From: Nitrosarchaeum sp.
GTDB taxonomy: Archaea; Thermoproteota; Nitrososphaeria; Nitrososphaerales; Nitrosopumilaceae
Assembly (NCBI GenBank): GCA_002737445.1
Contig: NSIR01000006.1
Span: 1 to 64,000, forward strand
DNA: 64,000 bases
Direction: 5' to 3'
Within the stretch, counting starts at the first letter, position 1. Each line of letters starts with the position of its first letter. Made by a program: the position numbers and the translations under genes. This document shows, piece by piece, positions 42,611 to 51,945 of the stretch. The notes beneath the pieces are model-generated. The model was not told where the DNA came from. It saw only the letters and a list, made by a program, of their open reading frames with translations, and ran no database searches.

Positions 42611-43738
42611 TTGGAAACAACATTTACAGTCACCCCAAGATTTGCCGTGAAGATGCTAGAGAAAGCATTGAGATTGTACACACCCTCACTCAGTGAAAAA
42701 ACAATGGCAGAATTTCTTGCAGACAAGTGTGATGATTTAGGATTTGAAGATATTCACATAGACGAGGTAGGCAATATTATTGCAAAAAAAGGTACAGGTT
42801 CACCAAAAATATTACTTTGTGGACATATGGATGTGGTACCAGGAAAAGTCAAAGTTAGAAAAGAAGGAGATTCACTTTACGGTCGTGGAGCTTCAGATGC
42901 TAAAGCACCACTAATGGCAATGTTGTTTGCTGCAGCTTCAATTCAAAATAATAATGGAACCATAATTTTTGTTGGAACTGTTGATGAAGAAGGAAATGCA
43001 ACAGGTGTAAAAAATCTAGTAAAGAATCACATAGATGCAGATTATGCAGTGTTTGGAGAACCAAGTGGAATAAAGCAAGTGACAATTGCATACAAAGGAA
43101 GATTGGCAATTAATCTCAAAGTGAGTGTTGATGATAGTGCTCATGCAAGTGCACCATGGCTTTCAAAAAATGCAATTGAGGAGACAATGATCTTTTCACA
43201 AGAACTCAAAGAAGGTTTGGAATCAGGTCAAGAAAATAAAAGTAAAGGAATGCTGTTAACAGTAACACTAACTGAAATCAGTGGTGGAACAAGTCATAAC
43301 ATTACACCAAAAGAATGCGTATCAACTTTTGACATAAGAATTCCTGTAGATACAAATTGTAAAATAACAGAACAAAGAATTTCAGTTCTAGTTAATGAGA
43401 TTGCACATAGAAGAAAAGTGGTAGCATATTATTCAATTATAGATGAAACGGAACCTTTTGAGGCACCACATGATTCAGCTATAGTTCGTGCATTCAATTT
43501 AGCAGTCATGGATGTAGAACATACAAGACCAACTTTGATTAGAAAAACAGGTACAGGAGATATGAATGTCATAGGAAATGAATGGAAAATTCCCGTAGTC
43601 ACATATGGTCCAGGTGATCCACATCAAGCTCACACAGTAGATGAAAAAGTATCCATTGATGAGTACCTAAGAGGAATTGAAATTTTAAAGAGAATGATAC
43701 ACCATTTAAAAAGACTACATGATAAAAGTATAAAGTAA
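42611..43738 (+). CDS. lysK: LysW-lysine/ornithine carboxypeptidase
   Basis: A 375-residue M20-family metallopeptidase: CGHMDVVPGK for the first zinc His/Asp, DEEGNATGVKN for the catalytic Glu pair, and a late HTVDEKVS His. It releases lysine or ornithine from the carrier, the last step of the LysW route. It starts at TTG three bases after the ligase stop, and its own stop overlaps the DphB start (TAATG). One copy appears to serve both branches. Confidence 0.9.
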   Translation: METTFTVTPRFAVKMLEKALRLYTPSLSEKTMAEFLADKCDDLGFEDIHIDEVGNIIAKKGTGSPKILLCGHMDVVPGKVKVRKEGDSLYGRGASDAKAPLMAMLFAAASIQNNNGTIIFVGTVDEEGNATGVKNLVKNHIDADYAVFGEPSGIKQVTIAYKGRLAINLKVSVDDSAHASAPWLSKNAIEETMIFSQELKEGLESGQENKSKGMLLTVTLTEISGGTSHNITPKECVSTFDIRIPVDTNCKITEQRISVLVNEIAHRRKVVAYYSIIDETEPFEAPHDSAIVRAFNLAVMDVEHTRPTLIRKTGTGDMNVIGNEWKIPVVTYGPGDPHQAHTVDEKVSIDEYLRGIEILKRMIHHLKRLHDKSIK

Positions 43739-44775
43739 TGCTTTGGTTTGTTGGTCTAGGAATTTCAGGTTCAAAATCAATTCCAGTTGAAGCTATAGAA
43801 GTTTTATCAAAAGCAGACATTGTATATCTTGAGCAATTCACAAGCCCAATTGAAAAATCAGACATGTTAAAAATTAAAAAAATTACAAATGCTGAATTCA
43901 AAGAAGGTAAAAGGTGGTTAGTAGAGGATGGAAAAGAGATTTTAAAATATGCAAAAACAAAAAAAGTTGTCTTACTATCATATGGCGATCCATATATTGC
44001 AACTACACATATAGAATTAAGAACCCGAGCTATTAAAGAAAAAATAAAAACTTTCTCAATACATGCATCCTCTTCTCTAACTTCAATGATTGGAGAATGC
44101 GGTTTACATTTTTACAAACTTGGTAGAACTGCTACCATAATGAGTGAAATGAAATCTCTAACAACACCATACTATGTAATTTACAAAAACATCATAGAGG
44201 GAAATCATACAGTATTACTTTTAGAATATAATCAAGACAAGAACTATTTCATGGATCCAAAAGAGGCACTAGAAGGATTACTAGAAACAGAAAAAGGGGA
44301 AAAAAGAAATGTAATTAATTTAGGCACACATGTAATAGTTGCATCAAGAATTGGATTCAAAGATCAATCCATAATATCAGGAAAAATTTCTAGTTTGAAA
44401 AAAATAGATTTTGGTAAACCACCACATACAGTAATTATCACAGGTAGATTGCATTTTACGGAATCTGATGCATTAAAAATACTCGGAAAATGTCATGATG
44501 AACCCCACGATAATTCAGAAAAAACAGAAAAAATAGCATTACAAATGATGAAAAAATATGTTCCAATGGTAAGAGAGGCATTAGAAGAAATAATTCCACT
44601 ATACAAGGATCAAAAAGAATTCAAAGTCATTTTAGATAATGCAGAATTGTACATTCAAGACGCAGAAAAATTTCTTGAAGACGGTCAAGATGAAGTTGCA
44701 GTTTTGAGTATTGGGTATGCAGACGGCTTGGTTGATGCACTTAGATTGGCAAAAGGCCTTGAGCCAAAAATGTAG
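43738..44775 (+). CDS. dphB: Diphthine synthase fused to DUF357
   Basis: Residues 1-258 match DphB, the SAM methyltransferase that makes diphthine on elongation factor 2: LWFVGLGISG at the start, YGDPYIATTH and a C-terminal GRLHFTE..AL. Residues 265-345 are a helical DUF357 domain (KKYVPMVREALEEIIPL, then EVAVLSIGYADGLVDALRLAKG). DUF357 is often a separate archaeal gene; the fusion is plausible because the frame is continuous. It overlaps LysK upstream and the FAD synthase gene downstream. Confidence 0.88.
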   Translation: MLWFVGLGISGSKSIPVEAIEVLSKADIVYLEQFTSPIEKSDMLKIKKITNAEFKEGKRWLVEDGKEILKYAKTKKVVLLSYGDPYIATTHIELRTRAIKEKIKTFSIHASSSLTSMIGECGLHFYKLGRTATIMSEMKSLTTPYYVIYKNIIEGNHTVLLLEYNQDKNYFMDPKEALEGLLETEKGEKRNVINLGTHVIVASRIGFKDQSIISGKISSLKKIDFGKPPHTVIITGRLHFTESDALKILGKCHDEPHDNSEKTEKIALQMMKKYVPMVREALEEIIPLYKDQKEFKVILDNAELYIQDAEKFLEDGQDEVAVLSIGYADGLVDALRLAKGLEPKM

Positions 44776-45439
44776 TCATTGTATCGATGAATTAAAGAGA
44801 GAGTCATTTCAGAAAATAATATTGGAATTAATAGAAAAAACAATTTTAACTGAAATATATCTAACTAGAATAAATGGAGAATCACTTATCAATAATCTTA
44901 AAACAAAACGTGGGTTTACCGAAAATATAATCAATTCAAAAATTGACGAACTTGTAAAAAACAAATTAGTAAATGAAGATAAAACATCATTAACAGAATT
45001 AGGTAGATCTTCATTACGAGTGGTTTTAGCAGGAGGGGTTTTTGATATAATTCATCCAGGACATATCTATACACTCAATGCAGCAAAAGCACTAGGAGAC
45101 ATTTTAGTTATTGTTGTAGCTACGGATAATACAGCTGTAAAAATGAAAAAAAGACAGCCATTACACACTAAAGAACAAAGACAAGAATTAGTTAATTCTC
45201 TAGTAATGGTAGATCTTTGTCTTATTGGAAAAGAAGACGATATTTTCAAGACAGTGAATCTTGTAAAACCACAAATAATTGCATTAGGATACGATCAAGT
45301 ACATCAAGAGAAATTTATCACCGATGGGTGTAAAAAAATTGAACTTGATGCAAAGGTTGCAAGATTACAATCACCAATTCCAGAAAACTCTAGCTCTAAA
45401 ATACAAAAGGAATACGGTGAATCAATTCACGGTATTTAG
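44759..45439 (+). CDS. ribL: Archaeal FAD synthase with N-terminal helical domain
   Basis: Residues about 80-226 form a cytidylyltransferase-like nucleotidyl transferase: VVLAGGVFDIIHPGHIYTL with the HxGH motif, and ALGYDQ. Archaeal RibL adenylylates FMN to FAD. The N-terminal extension carries CSHC and a winged-helix-like region (NNLKTKRGFTENIINSKI), not present in the minimal enzyme. The start is uncertain: TTG 44759 overlaps dphB by 17 bases, and ATGs at 44717 and 44735 are alternatives. It is convergent with riboflavin kinase. Confidence 0.8.
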   Translation: MSQKCSHCIDELKRESFQKIILELIEKTILTEIYLTRINGESLINNLKTKRGFTENIINSKIDELVKNKLVNEDKTSLTELGRSSLRVVLAGGVFDIIHPGHIYTLNAAKALGDILVIVVATDNTAVKMKKRQPLHTKEQRQELVNSLVMVDLCLIGKEDDIFKTVNLVKPQIIALGYDQVHQEKFITDGCKKIELDAKVARLQSPIPENSSSKIQKEYGESIHGI

Positions 45440-45458
45440 AATGATAATTATACAAAAA

Positions 45459-46142
45459 TCAAGATTCAATTGGAATTTTTATTGAAATTATGGAACCATC
45501 TTTTAATTTTCCCAATTTTCTAATACATACTTGAGAAATTAATTCAATTATAGAATTATCATGATGTGTTCGTTCAAGAAGAACTAATTCACAGTTAATT
45601 GAATTATTTAATTTGGCATGAAAGCATTTTACCCAACCGTATGTTCTTTTCCCATCTGAAAAACTTTCAATTTTAATGCCTTCTAAATTTTCAAATTGCT
45701 TTATTGCTTCTTGGTGAATTTTTTTATCTAGCCTTACATTTAGAGTTCCAGGAAATGGAATGTAACCAATTTTAGTTTTGAATTGTTTTGTGTATCCCTT
45801 TAAAGACATGTAGTAACTGCCTTCACCAAGACCTGAAACCAAAGTTCCTTTTAGTTCAACATGTGATGGAGAAGATTCAAGACTTTTTTGTAGTGTGTTT
45901 GATAGTTTTACCATTTCAGAAAATCCCTTTAGAGTAATTTTTACAGAAATATTTCGTCCACTAATTACTCGCTCTATGAATTGATTATTTTCTAAATCAA
46001 CGAGGTGTTTTGATGCTGCTTGTTGAGATTTGTGTATACTTTTCCCTAAAGATTCAGTAGTGACAGTAACAAAATTATGTTTTGCACCTTTAGAAAGAAG
46101 ATAAGTGAGAGTCAGAATATGCTGAATTTTTAGTTCAGTCAT
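45459..46142 (-). CDS. ribK: CTP-dependent riboflavin kinase with HTH domain
   Basis: The C-terminal domain (about 97-227) matches archaeal RibK: GLGEGSYYMSL, GYIPFPGTLNVRL and a late CELVLLERTHH. It phosphorylates riboflavin to FMN with CTP. The N-terminal winged helix (about 10-90) is common in this family and suggests it also represses its own or related genes. It lies tail to tail with FAD synthase, so the FMN-to-FAD pair shares a 19-base intergenic region. Confidence 0.88.
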   Translation of the reverse strand: MTELKIQHILTLTYLLSKGAKHNFVTVTTESLGKSIHKSQQAASKHLVDLENNQFIERVISGRNISVKITLKGFSEMVKLSNTLQKSLESSPSHVELKGTLVSGLGEGSYYMSLKGYTKQFKTKIGYIPFPGTLNVRLDKKIHQEAIKQFENLEGIKIESFSDGKRTYGWVKCFHAKLNNSINCELVLLERTHHDNSIIELISQVCIRKLGKLKDGSIISIKIPIES

Positions 46143-46151
46143 CTAGAAACC

Positions 46152-47297
46152 CTATGAGATGCCTAAGTCACCGAATGTTTTTAGATTTAGTTCGTCAAGA
46201 TTTTTTAATTTTGCAACTCGGTGTCCAACTACACATTGAACTCCAGCATTTTTGGCACTTTCCAGCAGTCTTTGAGTAATGATACCATCCAATAAAAGAT
46301 ATTTTATTCCAGATTGTGAAGAGAGTTTACTAACTACTTCACTGATTGGTACTTTGAAAATTTCTTTTTCATTTTCGTCTAATGCTATAGCTTCAAGTGT
46401 TTCATTTAGAGTTGGATAAATTCGTGTTGCCAATTCTGCAAGTGGTTTATCATCAGTACTTTTTAAAACTGGTGCAGGTTTACCATTTTTAATTTCATCT
46501 GCAATAGGTCTAAGAATTTCATCAATTCTTTGTGGAGTTAATTCTTCTACTTCCACACCAGTATCTGCTCTTAATTCATAATCAAGATTTACAAAAGATT
46601 TGAGTTCTTTAAGAATAAATCCGCCAGATCTGTCACCGTCAATAAATGCAACCACATGAGCTTTTGTAGCACATAATTCTTTAATTGATTCATCTATTTT
46701 TGCACCTTCGATTGCAATTGCATTATCATAACCAGCTCTGAGAAGATTTATCACATCTGCTCTACCTTCAACTAAAATAATCCAATTTGAAGTAAATACG
46801 CCTGGACTGCATGTGAGTTTAGAAGGGCCATATGTTGAAAGTTTTTTAGAATCGCCTTCATGAACATCTTTTAACATACTTTCGCCTTCACTGACTGTTT
46901 TTGTTGCCCAACGTTGTTTGATTTCTTTAGCACGTCTAACAATATCGTCTTTCTTTGCAGCTCGTACATCGTCTATTGTTTCTAATTTGAAAACACAATC
47001 AAATGGACCAACTTTATCAATGCTCTCGATACCAGCTGCAATTAATGCACATGTATCAATATCAGTACTCATTGGAATTAATGCATCACCGTTTGTCGTG
47101 TTTGAAGTAGATTTTGTATTTACTTCGATACGACCAACTTTAGAAACTCGTTGTAATTCGTTTAGATTCATCTCTGGACCTAACAATCCTTCGGTTTGAC
47201 CGAAGATAGCCCCGATTATATCTGCTCGTTCAACAAGTCCGTCAACTTCAAAGGAAAGCTTAACATGATATTTGACAATTCCTGATTTATTAGACAT
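46152..47297 (-). CDS. dnaG: Archaeal DnaG-type primase
   Basis: The 381-residue protein has a central Toprim domain (about 165-290) with ILVEGRADVIN (the Glu) and VAFIDGDRSGG (the DxD), flanked by the archaeal-specific N- and C-terminal domains (GQTEGLLGPEMNL region; KYLLLDGIITQRLLE). The archaeal protein has primase activity in some species and is best known as part of the RNA exosome. Nine bases downstream lies riboflavin kinase, probably co-transcribed. Confidence 0.9.
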   Translation of the reverse strand: MSNKSGIVKYHVKLSFEVDGLVERADIIGAIFGQTEGLLGPEMNLNELQRVSKVGRIEVNTKSTSNTTNGDALIPMSTDIDTCALIAAGIESIDKVGPFDCVFKLETIDDVRAAKKDDIVRRAKEIKQRWATKTVSEGESMLKDVHEGDSKKLSTYGPSKLTCSPGVFTSNWIILVEGRADVINLLRAGYDNAIAIEGAKIDESIKELCATKAHVVAFIDGDRSGGFILKELKSFVNLDYELRADTGVEVEELTPQRIDEILRPIADEIKNGKPAPVLKSTDDKPLAELATRIYPTLNETLEAIALDENEKEIFKVPISEVVSKLSSQSGIKYLLLDGIITQRLLESAKNAGVQCVVGHRVAKLKNLDELNLKTFGDLGIS

Positions 47298-47444
47298 ACT
47301 TTCTTCATCTCCTTAATTATCATAATCTTGATTTCGATTCTGGATATATGAGGGTATCGCATATATTTTCAGCAAGACAGATAAATTTTAAAATCATGCA
47401 CCAAGTGTACACTAGAAAATATAAAAATGAAAAATTGTGGTATT

Positions 47445-47795
47445 TTATTCGGTACTAAATGAATGACCACATGAACATGATTTTGTTACATTTGGATTAT
47501 TGATTTTAAATCCAGAACCCATCAAACTTTCAATATAGTCTACGTTTGCACCTTTTAGATGATCTACACTGTAGCTATCTACAAGTAGCTTGATACCAGT
47601 TTCTTCCATGACTAGGTCATCTTCTTCTGGTGCTTTTTCAAAGCCCATTCCATAAGATAGACCAGAACATCCGCCACCTTGAACATAAACTCTAAGGTAT
47701 TGAGGACTATCTACTTCTTCTTTCATGAATTCTTTGATTTTTTCAGCTGCTTTTGTTGAAACAGTGATCATTTTCTGTGTTTGTTCAGTTGCCAT
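47445..47795 (-). CDS. A-type iron-sulfur cluster carrier (IscA/ErpA)
   Basis: A HesB-like 116-residue protein with the three conserved cysteines C43 (GGGCSGLSYG), C107 and C109 (SCSCGHSF). It receives and delivers Fe-S clusters to target enzymes, such as the radical-SAM methylthiotransferase encoded in this window. Monocistronic, with an upstream AT-rich stretch. Confidence 0.93.
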   Translation of the reverse strand: MATEQTQKMITVSTKAAEKIKEFMKEEVDSPQYLRVYVQGGGCSGLSYGMGFEKAPEEDDLVMEETGIKLLVDSYSVDHLKGANVDYIESLMGSGFKINNPNVTKSCSCGHSFSTE

Positions 47796-47876
47796 ATTGT
47801 TTTGATTTGTGATTTAAAATATAATAAGCTTTTCATACCGAGCCTATTAGGAATTAAGAAAAAAATTAGAAATAGA

Positions 47877-48638
47877 CTATTTCTTTGATTTATTTACAAA
47901 AGCAGTCATTCGCTCTTCTCGATCAGAGTGAGTAAAACAATTTCTCCAAGCAAGTAATTCAATTGAAAGTCCTGTATCCAAATCAGCATTTCGTCCTTTA
48001 TTTATTGCGACTTTGGACATTTGAACTCCCATTGTAGAATTTGCAGCAATTTGTTGTGCCATTTTCAAAGCTTCTTCTTGTAGTGAAGCAAGTGGGACAA
48101 CCTGATTAACTAGACCAATTTGTAATGCTTCATCAGCTTTAATCATTTTACCAGTATAGACAAGTTCTTTTGCTTTTGCAATTCCAACTATTCTCATCAA
48201 TCTTTGTGTACCGCCCCATCCAGGAGGAATTCCAATGGTAACTTCAGGTTGACCAAGTCGTGCAGTATCAGCTGCGATTCTAATATCACAAGACATTGCA
48301 AGTTCACAACCTCCGCCAAGTGCAAAACCGTTTATGGCTGCAATTGTTGGTTGTCTTACAAGTTCAACTGTAGAAGTCAATAATTGTCCTACCTTTGCAT
48401 ATGCAACAGATTCATCTGGAGAAATTTTTGACATGTATTCAATATCAGCCCCTGCAGAAAATGCCTTTTCACCTTCTCCGGTTAGAATAATTACTTTGAC
48501 ATTGTTGTCTTTATCAATAGATTCAAAAGTTTTAATGAGTTCTTGTGCAACATCGCCATTCATGGCATTAAGTTTGTCAGGTCTGTTTATTTTTACAGTA
48601 CAGATACCATCCAAAATGGAAGTAATTACAAGAGACAT
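47877..48638 (-). CDS. 3-hydroxypropionyl-CoA dehydratase/crotonyl-CoA hydratase
   Basis: The 253-residue crotonase has the oxyanion segments [11 protein letters not shown] and [11 protein letters not shown], and catalytic Glu112 and Glu132, as in bifunctional thaumarchaeal enoyl-CoA hydratases. In Nitrosopumilus such an enzyme serves both the 3-hydroxypropionyl-CoA dehydration and the crotonyl-CoA hydration of the HP/HB cycle. The neighbouring ADP-forming ligase supplies its 3-hydroxypropionyl-CoA substrate. The two genes are 36 bases apart on the same strand. A plain enoyl-CoA hydratase would look the same; context supports the cycle role. Confidence 0.85.
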   Translation of the reverse strand: MSLVITSILDGICTVKINRPDKLNAMNGDVAQELIKTFESIDKDNNVKVIILTGEGEKAFSAGADIEYMSKISPDESVAYAKVGQLLTSTVELVRQPTIAAINGFALGGGCELAMSCDIRIAADTARLGQPEVTIGIPPGWGGTQRLMRIVGIAKAKELVYTGKMIKADEALQIGLVNQVVPLASLQEEALKMAQQIAANSTMGVQMSKVAINKGRNADLDTGLSIELLAWRNCFTHSDREERMTAFVNKSKK

Positions 48639-48674
48639 GTGATTTTTCCAATTTGTTAAGAACTTAAATGTTAT

Positions 48675-50792
48675 CTATTTTTGTAAGAATTTTCCCCATT
48701 GAGAAAGCGCAGAAGCTGCTGCAACCCAAGTTCGAAGATCATTGTAGACTGGAATATTATTTGCCTCAATCAATTTTGTCATTTTTTCAGTATAGGGTCC
48801 ACCGTTACCTCCAGCAAGAATTGGTTTCTGTTTTTTATTTGATAATTCAGCTAGGTATTCAACTATTGTTTCTTCAAGTGGATCATCTTGGAAAACAAAC
48901 CAGGGCATAGCAATATCGATATTCTTTTCGTCAAGAAATTGCTGTATGACAAATTTATAATCATCGGCATTTGCACCACCTCCTACATCTGCAGGATTAC
49001 CATTATGAATTGGAATAGTTGGAGGGAAACGTTCTTTCATTTTTTTCAAAAGTTCTGGAGATAACTTTCCAATGGTAAGACCTGATCTTTCTAATTGATC
49101 AATTCCACCAATCATTGGACCTGCACCATTACTTGTCATTGCAACACGATTTCCCTTTGCAGCAGGCTGCCATGCTAGTGCCTTTAAAACTCCAACTAGT
49201 TCTTGATAACTATCAACTGAAATAATTCCTGCTTGTTTGAATGCTCCCATTATGATTGCATTTGAGCCACCAAGAGAACCGGTATGTGATGCAGCTTGTT
49301 TTGCACCTGCTTCAGTTCTTCCACTCTTCCAAATTATGATTGGTTTATTTTTCTCTTTCATTACACGTTTCGCAGTATTGATGAATTTTCTACCATCACC
49401 AAATCCCTCAACGTATAATCCAATTACTTTGGTTTGAGGATCATTTGCAGCATACCAGATCATATCTGCTTCATCTACATCAGAACGATTACCAAAACTA
49501 ATCATCTTAGATAAGCCAAACACATCTGCACTTTCTAACATACTAATTCCCATGGTTCCACTTTGTGAGAAAAATGCAACATGTCCTAATTTTGAACGTA
49601 CCATTCTTTCTTGTCCCTGGAATGCACAGTCAAGACGATTTGCAGCATTAAACATTCCAATACAGTTTGGACCAATTACACGAATTTTGTATTTTAGAGA
49701 TAATTCTTTTACTCTAGATTCCATTGTAGCTCTGTCACCACCAAGTTCTTTTCCTCCACCTGAAACGATTACAACATTATGAATTCCTTTATTTGCACAA
49801 GTCTCCATAATTGGTCCACATTCTGCAAGATCAATGCAAACAACAACCAAGTCAATCTTTTCGTTAATTGCATCTAATGTTGGATAACATTTGATTCCAA
49901 GAATTGACTCTTGTTTAGGATTAATTGGATATACTTTACCTTTGTAATCTTGTTTTCCAAGTGCAATCAGTACAGAATTACCAATCTTTCCAGGTGTTGC
50001 AGACGCTCCTACTAGTGCAACAGATTCTGGAGTAAAGAAGGACTCCATTGATTCAATGTTTGGTTTAGCTTTTGAGATAGAATTCTTTTTAATTTCTTTA
50101 TCCAGAATAATTTTTGCATCTACTACAAAGTGGGATTTTGGATAAACAATTACGGGATTAAAGTCAACACTGTTAATGTAATCTGCATTGTCTACACCTA
50201 GTTTTCCAATTTGTACAAGCATCTTTGCAACCATGTTTGTATCAATTGGTTCACTTCCTCTGAATCCTTTGAAAAGTGCTGAACCTTTCAGTTCATTAAG
50301 CATAGATTTTGCATCTGAGGTTGTAATAGGTAGCAGCCTGAATGCAACATCTTTCATAACTTCAGTCATAATTCCACCCAGTCCAACCATAATTACTGGA
50401 CCAAACTGTGGATCATTTTGAATACCAACAATTAGTTCAATACCTTTTGGAACCATCTTTTCAAGAAGAATTCCTTTTACTTCAACTCCTTTCTTTTTAG
50501 AAAGTCTGCCATACATGTCTTTGAATGTCTTTTTGACATCATTGAGATTATCCAATCCAACTTTAACACCGCCAACATCAGTTTTGTGTAAAATTTGAGG
50601 CGATACGACTTTCATCACGAGTGGAAATCCAATCTTTTTTGCTTGTCTGACTGCTTCTTCAGCAGAAGTAACAAGTGCAAAAGGTGGAACTTTGATACCA
50701 TATGCTTTGAGAATCGATTTGGATAATTCTTCGGTGATAACTTTATGATCTGTTAAAATGGTTTCCTGAAAAACTTTTTTTACATTGTTCAT
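48675..50792 (-). CDS. 3-hydroxypropionate-CoA ligase (ADP-forming)
   Basis: The 705-residue NDP-forming acyl-CoA synthetase combines an ATP-grasp domain (1-230, [19 protein letters not shown]), a CoA-binding Rossmann domain (about 250-375, [17 protein letters not shown]) and a ligase domain with the phosphorylated His in [10 protein letters not shown]. The ADP-forming reaction costs one high-energy bond instead of two and is a trait of the thaumarchaeal HP/HB cycle. The substrate 3-hydroxypropionate is inferred from the adjacent dehydratase, and a paralogue for 4-hydroxybutyrate would be expected elsewhere. Confidence 0.85.
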   Translation of the reverse strand: MNNVKKVFQETILTDHKVITEELSKSILKAYGIKVPPFALVTSAEEAVRQAKKIGFPLVMKVVSPQILHKTDVGGVKVGLDNLNDVKKTFKDMYGRLSKKKGVEVKGILLEKMVPKGIELIVGIQNDPQFGPVIMVGLGGIMTEVMKDVAFRLLPITTSDAKSMLNELKGSALFKGFRGSEPIDTNMVAKMLVQIGKLGVDNADYINSVDFNPVIVYPKSHFVVDAKIILDKEIKKNSISKAKPNIESMESFFTPESVALVGASATPGKIGNSVLIALGKQDYKGKVYPINPKQESILGIKCYPTLDAINEKIDLVVVCIDLAECGPIMETCANKGIHNVVIVSGGGKELGGDRATMESRVKELSLKYKIRVIGPNCIGMFNAANRLDCAFQGQERMVRSKLGHVAFFSQSGTMGISMLESADVFGLSKMISFGNRSDVDEADMIWYAANDPQTKVIGLYVEGFGDGRKFINTAKRVMKEKNKPIIIWKSGRTEAGAKQAASHTGSLGGSNAIIMGAFKQAGIISVDSYQELVGVLKALAWQPAAKGNRVAMTSNGAGPMIGGIDQLERSGLTIGKLSPELLKKMKERFPPTIPIHNGNPADVGGGANADDYKFVIQQFLDEKNIDIAMPWFVFQDDPLEETIVEYLAELSNKKQKPILAGGNGGPYTEKMTKLIEANNIPVYNDLRTWVAAASALSQWGKFLQK

Positions 50793-50834
50793 AGTTCGAT
50801 CGATGAAACAAAAACTCTGTATATTAAACTTTGG

Positions 50835-51518
50835 TCAAAGATAAAATTCAGATTTGAAATTATTGTAAAATTTATTCATATTACTTTTAACAATTGAAAT
50901 ATTTTTATCAATATCAAAACGAATTTTTTGTGGATCGATATAAGATAAATGCTCTAGTTTTTCCTCAGTTTTATCAAGCCACAAATTAATCATTTCTGGA
51001 TTTACTTCCAGATGAAATTGTAATCCAATTGCACTACCAATTTGAAAAGCTTGATTTTGATAATTTTCTGAATGTGCCAATCTAATTGCCCTATCAGGTA
51101 AATCAAAAGTATCACCATGCCAATGGAATACAGTAAACGGATTTGAAAATCCTGAAAATAATGTTGGATTATTATCTAATTTTAAATCATGATAAAAGCC
51201 AATTTCTTTTTTTAAGCCAGGATATACATTACCACCAAAAGTTTTTGCGATTAATTGTGAGCCTAAACAAATTCCAAGTACCGGAATATTGGCATCTACT
51301 GTTTTTTTTATTAGAGTTTGTTCTGCATGCAAATAAGGTAAATCATCATTTGCACTTTGGGAGGCACCTAAAATTACTAAAAGAGAGTATTTGTCTTCAG
51401 GTAGTTTTTCATGCTTTGCATTAATTAAATCAATTTCAAATCCATCATTTTTTAATAATTCACCAAAATATCCAGAATCTTCCATCATGGTATTTTGTAT
51501 AATTAGAACTTTGGACAC
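50835..51518 (-). CDS. Class I glutamine amidotransferase-like protein
   Basis: The 227-residue protein has the GATase triad: C84 in LGICLGSQLIA, and His/Glu in LQFHLEVNP. It is a free-standing domain of the type found in GMP synthase and in gamma-glutamyl or polyamine-degrading hydrolases. The ammonia acceptor or true substrate is not shown. It is divergent from the small Toprim gene (about 50 bases) and 42 bases downstream of the HP-CoA ligase start. Confidence 0.8.
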   Translation of the reverse strand: MSKVLIIQNTMMEDSGYFGELLKNDGFEIDLINAKHEKLPEDKYSLLVILGASQSANDDLPYLHAEQTLIKKTVDANIPVLGICLGSQLIAKTFGGNVYPGLKKEIGFYHDLKLDNNPTLFSGFSNPFTVFHWHGDTFDLPDRAIRLAHSENYQNQAFQIGSAIGLQFHLEVNPEMINLWLDKTEEKLEHLSYIDPQKIRFDIDKNISIVKSNMNKFYNNFKSEFYL

Positions 51519-51567
51519 AAGTAATTTTTAGCAAAAGCGATTAATATGTTAAAGCAGCTAAAAATGC

Positions 51568-51945
51568 ATGATTGTAACTGAACAAGAAATTCAGGAAATA
51601 AAAAATTTTGTAATTGATCTAAATTTAATGCAAGATAGTGTTGTAGCAGTTGAAGGAAAAAAAGATTCACTTGCATTAAGAAAATTAGGATTTTTAGGTC
51701 AAATAATTGAATTTCATAAATTTGGTGGAATCGTAAATTTTACAGATTCGGTTGCAGGATATGAAAAATTAATTATTCTTTTTGATAGAGATAAAAAAGG
51801 CAGGTATCTTACAGAAAAAACAATTCAACTTTTAGAGCGTAGAACAAAAATTGATCTTTCATTTAAAAGAAAACTTGGAGTGATAACCAAAGGAAAAATT
51901 AGATTTATTGAACAACTAGTTTGTTATGAATCGTATCTAGTTTAA
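51568..51945 (+). CDS. Small Toprim-domain protein
   Basis: The 125 residues form little more than one Toprim domain: VVAVEGKKDSLALRKLG (catalytic Glu30) and LIILFDRDKKGRYL (the DxD). It resembles RNase M5-like and small archaeal Toprim proteins, which may cut or bind RNA or DNA. No other domain is fused. Its 3' end overlaps by four bases the convergent glutamate dehydrogenase gene. Confidence 0.8.
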   Translation: MIVTEQEIQEIKNFVIDLNLMQDSVVAVEGKKDSLALRKLGFLGQIIEFHKFGGIVNFTDSVAGYEKLIILFDRDKKGRYLTEKTIQLLERRTKIDLSFKRKLGVITKGKIRFIEQLVCYESYLV

